From assembly GCA_043820045.1 (NCBI GenBank), contig JBDREF010000135.1, forward strand, positions 1 to 13,328: a DNA stretch of 13,328 nt, given 5' to 3'. Shown here one piece after another: positions 7,515-13,328 of this stretch. A program made the position numbers and the translations under genes. The notes beneath the pieces are model-generated. The model saw only the letters and a program-made list of their open reading frames with translations. It searched no databases and was not told where the DNA came from. Positions within the stretch are counted from its first letter, which is position 1. Each line of letters opens with the position of its first letter. The DNA comes from JBDREF01 sp043820045. GTDB lineage: Bacteria; Planctomycetota; Phycisphaerae; Sedimentisphaerales; Anaerobacaceae.

Positions 7515-8279
7515 TCAGTAGCCCTTGAATCCTCTCATCCATTCGGGCCAGGCCGCCTGTTGCGCGCCGCCGGCCTTCGTCCAGGGACCCGCCGTGTCGA
7601 ACTCGCGATGCCATTTCAATGTCCACAGCTCTTTGAGGGCGATTTTCCTGACGGACCAGTCCATGAAGAGGCCGTTCACCCCCTCGTTGTGCCGGTTGAT
7701 GCAGAAAGTCCTCATTTGTTCGGTCAGCGAAATTGTCCCGGGCCGCTCGCCCTCCCGGTCGGGCGGTATGGAAGTGTGGTCCGGCCAGCCCGCTATGCCG
7801 AGGCAATCCACAAACACCGGCACATTCTGCGTGCCCTGGACATCGGGCGTCCTCCAGTAACGCCCGTCCCCGAATACGGCCCCGGGGTCGGCGTTACAGA
7901 CCCAGGCGCTCAAACCGTAGCTGCCGTAATCGCCCTCCTTATCGTTCCATGCCGTGAATATTCCGACGCCTCCCTTGTCCGCCGTTTTGGTGGCTAACGG
8001 GCAGCAGGTCAGTCCTCCCACTTTGCCGTAGAACGGCTCGAGAATCTCTATCCAGTCATTCCACCAGCCGTCCACCACGCCCCGAAAAAAACGGCCGTTG
8101 TTATCGTTCGTATATGCGTTGAGGATAATACCCCAGTGTTTCAAATTCGCCTGGCAGGTAACCGTCTTTGCCTGCTTCCTTGCCCTCTGCAGCGAAGGTA
8201 TCAGAATCGCCGTCAATAATGCGATTACGGCAATCACCACCAGAAGTTCTATAAGCGTAAAGCCCTTTCGTTTGCACAT
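7515..8279 (-). CDS. Type II secretion-like pseudopilin with prepilin N-terminal methylation signal
   Basis: The predicted protein has 254 residues. It begins MCKRKGFTLIELLVVIAVIA, a textbook class III signal: prepilin peptidase cleaves between Gly6 and Phe7, Glu11 is the conserved +5 glutamate, and residues 7-29 form the hydrophobic helix. The C-terminal region carries RHNEGVNGLFMDW at 196-208, the H-x9-D(G) feature of the large planctomycete/Lentisphaera pseudopilin-like family, here with Trp in place of the usual Gly, followed by ELWTLKWHREF at 217-227. It is probably an inner-membrane-anchored or fibre-forming surface protein. Such genes are often scattered in many copies in these genomes. 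The start is strongly supported by AAGGAG seven bases upstream. It stands alone with its own promoter. Confidence 0.9.
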   Translation of the reverse strand: MCKRKGFTLIELLVVIAVIALLTAILIPSLQRARKQAKTVTCQANLKHWGIILNAYTNDNNGRFFRGVVDGWWNDWIEILEPFYGKVGGLTCCPLATKTADKGGVGIFTAWNDKEGDYGSYGLSAWVCNADPGAVFGDGRYWRTPDVQGTQNVPVFVDCLGIAGWPDHTSIPPDREGERPGTISLTEQMRTFCINRHNEGVNGLFMDWSVRKIALKELWTLKWHREFDTAGPWTKAGGAQQAAWPEWMRGFKGY

Positions 8280-8286
8280 GATGGCT

Positions 8287-8292
8287 CTCCTT
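8287..8292 (-). promoter_or_regulatory. Strong ribosome binding site of the pseudopilin gene
   Basis: AAGGAG on the minus strand, seven bases before the ATG at 8279, is the best Shine-Dalgarno sequence in the window and fixes the start. Confidence 0.75.
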
Positions 8293-8371
8293 CTCTTTCA
8301 AACAAGGTTTTTCCAAACCGACATTCTTACTTCTGGACATGATGGGTCTGCCTGCGTACTCATGTGCCACT

Positions 8372-8401
8372 ATTATAACACGGTCGGTCGTGATAATCCA
8401 A
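8372..8401 (-). promoter_or_regulatory. Promoter of the pseudopilin gene with a perfect -10
   Basis: On the minus strand a perfect TATAAT (8372-8377) lies 18 bases downstream of TTGGAT (8396-8401, 3 of 6 consensus). Transcription would start near 8365, leaving a leader of about 86 bases. The leader contains a small hairpin (GGTTT/AAACC, 8306-8319) of unknown relevance. Confidence 0.5.
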
Positions 8402-8501
8402 AAAACGCCGCCCGGATAAAAATTCATTATCTACAGTCTCCGTTGACGGCATCGGTCTGCGTGTCCGTCCGTTTTTTCTCGCCCGACGAGCGGTGTTTCA
8501 C

Positions 8502-8507
8502 TATACT
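8502..8507 (+). promoter_or_regulatory. Possible -10 element placed for leaderless rsmD transcription
   Basis: TATACT ends seven bases before the rsmD ATG at 8514, so initiation at the usual distance would begin at or next to the start codon. No good -35 hexamer is seen 16-18 bases upstream, and no Shine-Dalgarno sequence precedes the ATG. Confidence 0.3.
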
Positions 8508-8513
8508 AATGCG

Positions 8514-9107
8514 ATGAGAATTATTGCCGGCACAAAACGGGGAATGAAACTGCTTAGCCCTAAGACACAGGGGGCTTGGCCCCAGGTGTCCCGGCCGATT
8601 ACCGACAGGGTCAAGGAGTCGCTTTTCAGCGTCCTGTACAATTACGATCTGCCGGACGGTGCGAGAGTGGCTGACTTGTTCTCCGGAGTCGGCTCTCTGG
8701 GACTGGAAGCCTTGAGCAGGGGGGCGGTTTTTGTAACTTTTGTCGAAAAGGACCCTGATGTTGTTTCGATTCTTAAAAAGAATATTGAAAAGGGCGGCTT
8801 TGCCGGCGACTCGAAAGTCATAAGAGCCAACGCCTTCCAGACCGGTGCGGCTCTCGACTGTGGCGCCGAGCGGTACGACCTTGTTTTCGTGGACCCGCCG
8901 TACGCTCTGACGGAAAATGTGAGTGCGGGCTCTGCCTTGAGCGGCCTGCTGGATTTGCTGGGCGAGCAGGTGGCTGCCGAGAGCGTTGTCGTCGTGCGGA
9001 CCAGCCGGGATGTCTCGCTGCTGGAGCAATACGGAAAACTGCGAGTGGCCGAACGGCGACAGTGGGGAACGATGAAGGTAGCAATACTGATGAAGGACAG
9101 AATATGA
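8514..9107 (+). CDS. rsmD: 16S rRNA (guanine(966)-N2)-methyltransferase RsmD
   Basis: The predicted protein has 197 residues, close to the usual RsmD size of about 180-200. It would methylate N2 of G966 (E. coli numbering) in 16S rRNA using S-adenosylmethionine. The N-terminal MRIIAGTKRGMKLLSP and RPITDRVKESLFSVL (27-41) are the RsmD family signature. DLFSGVGSLGLEALSRG at 54-70 is the SAM-binding motif I, FVEKD at 76-80 is the ribose-binding acidic turn, and FVDPPYAL at 125-132 contains the DPPY catalytic motif. The ATG at 8514 is chosen over one at 8493 because the family consensus begins exactly there. It heads a plus-strand gene series and is followed after 33 bases by the nucleotidyltransferase gene. 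In many bacteria rsmD neighbours coaD, which is not the case here. Confidence 0.93.
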   Translation: MRIIAGTKRGMKLLSPKTQGAWPQVSRPITDRVKESLFSVLYNYDLPDGARVADLFSGVGSLGLEALSRGAVFVTFVEKDPDVVSILKKNIEKGGFAGDSKVIRANAFQTGAALDCGAERYDLVFVDPPYALTENVSAGSALSGLLDLLGEQVAAESVVVVRTSRDVSLLEQYGKLRVAERRQWGTMKVAILMKDRI

Positions 9108-9140
9108 GGGTCAATTGCCGTTGACATCGGTGCCAAGCGA

Positions 9141-10373
9141 ATGACGAACAAGCAGACAGCAATCAAAGTAATTAAGCGATTGCATGGCAACGGCTTTCAG
9201 GCCCTGCTGGCCGGCGGGTGTGTGCGCGATATGCTGCTGGGCCGTCGCGCCAAAGATTACGATATCGCCACCGATGCACGGCCCAAAGACGTGATGCGAT
9301 TATTCAAACGCACGCTGAAAGTCGGGGCCAAGTTCGGCGTGGTTATTGTTCTGATTGAGGGCCAACAGGTGGAAGTCGCCACATTCAGGACCGAGGTCGG
9401 CTACGTGGACGGAAGGCATCCCGGCTCGGTCGAATTTAGCACCGCCGCCGAAGACGCATCCCGCCGAGACTTCACCATTAACGGCATGTTCTATGACCCC
9501 TTGCAGGAACAGGTGATCGATTACGTCGAAGGACAGGCGGACCTCAAGAGCCGGCTGCTGCGAACAATAGGCAAGCCCGCAGAACGCTTTGCCGAAGATT
9601 ACCTGCGAATGCTCCGGGCCGTGCGATTCTCGACCCAGCTTGGCTTTGCGATAGAGCCATCCACGTGGTCGGCAATCTGCCGTAACGCACAAAGCATCGC
9701 GAAGATAAGCGGCGAGCGCATATCAATGGAATTGGAAGGGATCCTTGTCGACCCCAATCGCGCCGCCGGGGCGTCGATGTTAATCGACAGCGGCCTTGCC
9801 GAGGCGATTTTCCCCGGCCTGTCGTGCAGAGAGGCAAAGCAAGCTGTGGGCATTCTGAAGCAGCTTCGAAAGAGGGTCGATTTCCCCCTGGCGCTGGCCG
9901 GATTCTTTGCCGGTTGCGATACGGAGTTCGCCCTGCGAAGCTGCCATGTTCTCAAACTCAGCAGAAATCAAAATAAACACCTAAAGTTCTTGTTGGCCAA
10001 CAGAGGCACATTGCTCGATGAGCAGATGTCTCTGGCTGAATTGAAGCAGATTCTCGCCGAGCCGTATTTCCAGGATCTGTATGAGCTGCAAAGAGCGATA
10101 CAAAAAGCCGAAGGGGACGGCAGGAGAAGTATTGCCGTGTTAATCAACCTGCGAAGGAGAATAAAGGCGTTAGGCGACGTGGAGTTGCAGCCGGCGCCGC
10201 TGCTGAACGGCCATGACTTAATGCGACTGGGTGCTGTGCCGGGACCTGCTTTGGGGCAGTTGTCGCAAGAGTTGTACATCGCTCAGTTGGAGGGCCAGTT
10301 GCACACGCCGCAACAGGCCGAGAAGTGGACCCGGGAATGGCTCGAAAAACACAAAAGGGCCGAAGAACAATAA
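9141..10373 (+). CDS. CCA tRNA nucleotidyltransferase / poly(A) polymerase family protein
   Basis: The predicted protein has 410 residues and belongs to the class II nucleotidyltransferases, which add CCA to tRNA 3' ends or poly(A) to RNA. Visible motifs: LLAGGCVRDMLLGR at 22-35 (nucleotide-binding loop), KDYDIAT at 38-44 with metal-binding Asp39 and Asp41, VEVATFR at 77-83, SRRDFTINGMFYD at 107-119, the neck-region EDYLRMLRAVRF at 152-163, and GERISMELEGIL. No C-terminal HD phosphohydrolase motif is obvious. Whether it adds CCA, only A, or poly(A) cannot be decided from motifs alone; gene names cca and pcnB are therefore both withheld. No ATG, GTG or TTG lies in frame between the rsmD stop and 9141, so the start is secure, although the ribosome site is weak. 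It is probably cotranscribed with rsmD. Confidence 0.9.
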   Translation: MTNKQTAIKVIKRLHGNGFQALLAGGCVRDMLLGRRAKDYDIATDARPKDVMRLFKRTLKVGAKFGVVIVLIEGQQVEVATFRTEVGYVDGRHPGSVEFSTAAEDASRRDFTINGMFYDPLQEQVIDYVEGQADLKSRLLRTIGKPAERFAEDYLRMLRAVRFSTQLGFAIEPSTWSAICRNAQSIAKISGERISMELEGILVDPNRAAGASMLIDSGLAEAIFPGLSCREAKQAVGILKQLRKRVDFPLALAGFFAGCDTEFALRSCHVLKLSRNQNKHLKFLLANRGTLLDEQMSLAELKQILAEPYFQDLYELQRAIQKAEGDGRRSIAVLINLRRRIKALGDVELQPAPLLNGHDLMRLGAVPGPALGQLSQELYIAQLEGQLHTPQQAEKWTREWLEKHKRAEEQ

Positions 10374-10382
10374 ATCCATGTC

Positions 10383-10388
10383 AAAGGA
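10383..10388 (+). promoter_or_regulatory. Ribosome binding site deciding the glycosidase start
   Basis: AAAGGA lies seven bases before the ATG at 10396. The alternative ATG at 10378 has no such site, so the start with the cleaner lipoprotein signal peptide is used. Confidence 0.65.
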
Positions 10389-10395
10389 TATTCTT

Positions 10396-12717
10396 ATGAA
10401 AAACTGTCACTTGCCAAAGGCGAACCTGATTCTTCTAACAGCCGTCATCGTCGTAAGTTGTTCGGCGGCCCTGCCTGGCAACCCGCTGCCCGAACACGGT
10501 CTGCATTTCGAGACTCCTTCTCAAACGTGGGACGAGGCGATACCGTTGGGAAACGGATTGCTTGGGGCGCTGGTATGGGGTGACGGCTCGCCTTTGAAGA
10601 TATCTCTCGACAGGACGGACTTGTGGGACCTTCGGCCCGTGCCGGAGTTTCACACGAAAGAATACTCCTACAAAACCATGCGGCAGTGGGTGAAAGAGGG
10701 CCGGCTGACCGATCTGCATCGCCTTTACGATGCCCCTTACGGCAACGCCGGTCCGACGAAGATACCCGCAGGACGCATCGAGCTGACGGTCGGCGGCAGT
10801 CCAGTCTTTGAAAGTGCCTCGTTGGATCTTGCCGAGGCGACGGCGAGCGTCCGATTCGCCGGCGAGTGCGAAGTGCGCGTTCTTGTCCATGCGACCGAGT
10901 CGGTCGGCTTGATTCATATCCGTTCGGATGAAGCTGTAAGTCTTAAGCTGATAGCCCCGCCCTTTGCCGGCAAGATTACAGACGAAGCCGGACCGGGCAA
11001 AATCAGTGCCGGCGACTTAGCCAGCCTGAGATATGAAGCGCCGGTTGAATCCGCCGGCGATAACTGGACGGGATACCTGCAGGAAGGCTGGGGCGGGTTC
11101 CGGTTTGCAGTGGCCGTCGCCTGGCGAAAGTCAGGGACCGAATGGCTGGCGGCCTGGTCGATTTCGACCTCGAACGAGTCAAGGGATCCGTTGCGAAAGG
11201 CGCGCGAGAATTGCCGGAAGGCCATAAAGACCGTTTTCGCCGAATCAGTTGTTGCGCACCGCAAGTGGTGGGATGCGTTCTGGGGCCGATCTTCGGTTCG
11301 CGTTCCGAATTCCATAATCGAACGGCAGTGGCATCTTGAAATGTACAAATTCGGTGCGGCCGCCCGCGCCGATACGCCGCCAATTACCCTGCAGGGCCCA
11401 TGGACCGCCGACAACGGGAAAATTCCGCCCTGGAAAGGGGACTATCATCACGACCTGAACACCGAGCTGAGCTACTGGCCCGCCTACAGCGGCAATCAGC
11501 TTGAGGGGGCGCTTGGATTTGTCAACTGGTTGTGGGACACAAGAGCGGCCGCACGGGCCTGGACGCAGCGGTTCTTCGATTTGCCCGGCTTGAATGTGCC
11601 GATGACGGCGGACCTGGAGCAAAGACAGATCGGCGGCTGGCACCAATACACGCACTCGGCTACTACCGCGGCCTGGCTGGCACACCATTTCTATCTTCAC
11701 TGGCGCTACAGTATGGACAGGCAGTTCCTGAGAGAACGCGCTTTTCCGTGGTTCAAAGACACGGCGGTCTTTCTTGAAGCCATCACCGAGAAGGGCCCCG
11801 AGGGAAAGCGAACGCTGCCCCTAAGCTCTTCGCCTGAGATTAACGACAATCGCCTGGATGCATGGTTTCCGACGATTACGAATTATGATACCGCGCTGAT
11901 ACGCTGGACATTTGAGAAGACTGCGGAACTTGCCGATGAATTGGGCGAATCACGGCAAGCCGAGCATTGGCGAAGGGTACTTGGCGAGATACCGGACCTT
12001 GCGATTGACCCGCAAAGTAAGAGGATGCTCGTCGCCAAAGAATATCCGTTGAAGGCGTCGCATCGCCACTTTTCGCACTTGATGGCGATTCATCCACTGG
12101 GACTGATTCGCTGGGAGAACGGCCCGGAAGACCAGGCTATAATTAAGGTATCTCTGGCGGACCTCGACGAGAAGGGCACGAGTCAGTGGACCGGGTACAG
12201 CTTTAGCTGGCTGGCGAACATAGCCGCACGGGCGCGCGACGGCCAGAAGGCGGAAGAGGCCCTTGAGATATTCTCCACGGCGTTTTGTCTGCGCAGCAGT
12301 TTTCACTGTAACGGCGACCAGTCGGGCAAGGGATACTCGAATTTCCGTTACCGGCCGTTCACGCTGGAGGGGAATTTTGCCGCCGCCGCTGGCCTGCAGG
12401 AGATGCTCCTGCAAAGCTACAGCGGGGCTATCAGAATTTTCCCCGCCGTCCCGGCCGCTTGGAAGGACGTCTCTTTCACCACGCTGCGGGCCGAAGGTGC
12501 GTTTCTGGTTTCCGCCGAGCGGCGCGATGGACAGACGCGGTGTGTTACCGTCGTCGCCGAGAAGGGCGGGCTCTGTCGTCTTGAGAACCCCTTCCCAGAC
12601 TCAAAGTTTAACGTGGAAGGCGTTCCGAAGAAACTCATCGAAGAAACTGGCAATGAGCTTCATATTCCGATGTCACCGGGCCGGCGAGTTCTGTTGACGT
12701 CGGAAGGTCTGAGATAA
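10396..12717 (+). CDS. GH95-like glycoside hydrolase, predicted lipoprotein
   Basis: The predicted protein has 773 residues. A lipoprotein signal peptide is visible: a hydrophobic core at 10-20, then VVSC with Cys22 as lipidation site. The N-terminal beta domain opens with WDEAIPLGNGLLGALVWG at 45-62, as in GH95 alpha-L-fucosidases/galactosidases. The (alpha/alpha)6 catalytic domain shows DLNTELSYWPA from Asp353, SSSPE ending at Glu481, HRHFSHLMAIHP at 556-567, and LEGNFAAAAGLQEMLLQS from 657, all colinear with GH95 motifs. Relative to Bifidobacterium AfcA, the general-acid Glu is kept (Glu481), but the first Asn of the N-x-N pair is Asp353 and the Asp766 position is Glu658. It may thus belong to a divergent subgroup with a different linkage or sugar. 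It lies 22 bases after the nucleotidyltransferase gene and overlaps the next gene by one base. It is probably anchored outside the inner membrane and acts on glycan fragments. Confidence 0.85.
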   Translation: MKNCHLPKANLILLTAVIVVSCSAALPGNPLPEHGLHFETPSQTWDEAIPLGNGLLGALVWGDGSPLKISLDRTDLWDLRPVPEFHTKEYSYKTMRQWVKEGRLTDLHRLYDAPYGNAGPTKIPAGRIELTVGGSPVFESASLDLAEATASVRFAGECEVRVLVHATESVGLIHIRSDEAVSLKLIAPPFAGKITDEAGPGKISAGDLASLRYEAPVESAGDNWTGYLQEGWGGFRFAVAVAWRKSGTEWLAAWSISTSNESRDPLRKARENCRKAIKTVFAESVVAHRKWWDAFWGRSSVRVPNSIIERQWHLEMYKFGAAARADTPPITLQGPWTADNGKIPPWKGDYHHDLNTELSYWPAYSGNQLEGALGFVNWLWDTRAAARAWTQRFFDLPGLNVPMTADLEQRQIGGWHQYTHSATTAAWLAHHFYLHWRYSMDRQFLRERAFPWFKDTAVFLEAITEKGPEGKRTLPLSSSPEINDNRLDAWFPTITNYDTALIRWTFEKTAELADELGESRQAEHWRRVLGEIPDLAIDPQSKRMLVAKEYPLKASHRHFSHLMAIHPLGLIRWENGPEDQAIIKVSLADLDEKGTSQWTGYSFSWLANIAARARDGQKAEEALEIFSTAFCLRSSFHCNGDQSGKGYSNFRYRPFTLEGNFAAAAGLQEMLLQSYSGAIRIFPAVPAAWKDVSFTTLRAEGAFLVSAERRDGQTRCVTVVAEKGGLCRLENPFPDSKFNVEGVPKKLIEETGNELHIPMSPGRRVLLTSEGLR

Positions 12718-13328
12718 TGCAACCATTTACGCTTTTGATCAAACCGTCCGGGTCGGACTGCAATATCGACTGTGAGTACTGCTTCTATAAGGGCAGGGAT
12801 GCGAGCGTTGGCACGGGCAAACAGCGGATGAGCGAGCAGGTGCTCGAGAAGCTCGTGAAAGATTACATGCAGTTGGGCTTTCCCGTCGTCGGTTTTGCCT
12901 GGCAGGGCGGCGAGCCTACGCTTATGGGCGTGGATTTTTTTGCAAGGGCGGTCGAGCTGCAAAAGAAATACGGCACAGCCAGCCAGCAGGTCAGCAATAC
13001 CCTGCAGACCAATGGGGTCCTGCTCGACGATGAGTGGTGCCGATTCTTCTCGGAGAATAAATTCCTTCTCGGTATAAGTATTGACGGGCCGAAAGAATTT
13101 CACGACCGCTATCGCCTCGACCATTCCGGCGCGGGAACCTTCGACAGAGTAATGTGCGGCATCGAGACCTGCAAGAAATATGAGGTTGAGTTCAGCGCTC
13201 TTGTTCTGTTGAACAATATGACTGTGGAGCATCCTGAGAAGCTGTTCGATTTCTTAGTTGAAAATGAGCTGACCTACCTGCAATTCATTCCCTGCGTTGA
13301 GACAGATCCGGCAACCGGCCGTCCGGCG
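12717..13328 (+). CDS. Anaerobic sulfatase-maturating enzyme-like radical SAM protein, N-terminal 204 residues
   Basis: Translation from the ATG at 12717 stays open to the window end (204 codons of perhaps 400). The radical SAM cluster motif CxxxCxxC is at Cys15, Cys19 and Cys22 in DCNIDCEYCFYKG. Other landmarks are WQGGEPTLM at 62-70, LQTNGVLLDDEW at 96-107, LGISIDGP at 118-125 and LQFIPCVE at 188-195. The order and wording match anSME-type enzymes, which oxidise a sulfatase cysteine or serine to formylglycine. The maturase-specific SPASM cysteines and catalytic aspartate would lie beyond the window, so another SPASM peptide-modifying function is not excluded. GGAAGG nine bases upstream serves as ribosome site. 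The TAATG overlap with the glycosidase stop implies translational coupling. Its presence predicts sulfatases elsewhere in the genome. Confidence 0.87.
   Translation, partial: MQPFTLLIKPSGSDCNIDCEYCFYKGRDASVGTGKQRMSEQVLEKLVKDYMQLGFPVVGFAWQGGEPTLMGVDFFARAVELQKKYGTASQQVSNTLQTNGVLLDDEWCRFFSENKFLLGISIDGPKEFHDRYRLDHSGAGTFDRVMCGIETCKKYEVEFSALVLLNNMTVEHPEKLFDFLVENELTYLQFIPCVETDPATGRPA

Noticed and set aside
8101..8427. Minus-strand 108-codon frame covering the pseudopilin leader
   Set aside because: It is out of frame with the pseudopilin, runs into its coding sequence and begins upstream of the predicted promoter.
8443..8448. TTGACG as a -35 element for rsmD
   Set aside because: It is more than 50 bases from the TATACT element, and no -10 hexamer lies at 16-18 bases.
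10231..10395. Glycosidase reading frame extended back to 10231
   Set aside because: It overlaps the nucleotidyltransferase gene by about 140 bases, and its Arg/Cys-rich translation is typical of an out-of-frame shadow.

Overview
The window looks like chromosomal DNA of a Planctomycetota-type bacterium, most likely close to the Phycisphaerae. This is an inference. It rests on a short pseudopilin with the C-terminal style seen in that group (RHNEGVNGLFMDW followed by ELWTLKWHREF), a secreted GH95-like glycosidase next to an anaerobic sulfatase-maturase-type radical SAM protein, and moderately GC-rich, tightly packed genes. No rRNA, tRNA, CRISPR array, insertion sequence or phage gene is visible.

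Left part, minus strand (1-4442): a compact operon read right to left. From a sigma70-like promoter near 4414-4442 it encodes an AGE-family sugar epimerase (3062-4342), a deoxyhypusine-synthase-fold protein lacking the canonical catalytic lysine (2001-3047), a fused PfkB sugar kinase and HAD phosphatase (103-1998), and the start of an FmdB-type zinc-ribbon protein (1-68, cut by the window edge). Spacings of 14, 2 and 34 bases suggest one transcript. An epimerase, an NAD-fold protein and a kinase-phosphatase in one operon suggest an undescribed sugar or sugar-phosphate conversion. This is the best candidate here for something new.

Middle (4567-8279): a lone exported protein with HEAT-like helices (minus, 4591-5736), then a complete RtcB RNA ligase (plus, 6017-7459), then a type II secretion-type pseudopilin (minus, 7515-8279) converging on rtcB. 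Each gene has its own plausible promoter.

Right part, plus strand (8514-13328): rsmD (16S rRNA guanine-N2 methyltransferase) and a CCA/poly(A) polymerase-family nucleotidyltransferase. These are followed at short spacing by a GH95-like lipoprotein glycosidase and, overlapping its stop codon by one base, an anSME-type radical SAM enzyme that runs off the window. RNA-maturation genes thus lead directly into a polysaccharide-degradation pair. The glycosidase and maturase together suggest use of a sulfated, fucose- or galactose-containing glycan, with the sulfatases encoded elsewhere.

All assignments come from reading the translated sequence and remembered family motifs; no database search was run.
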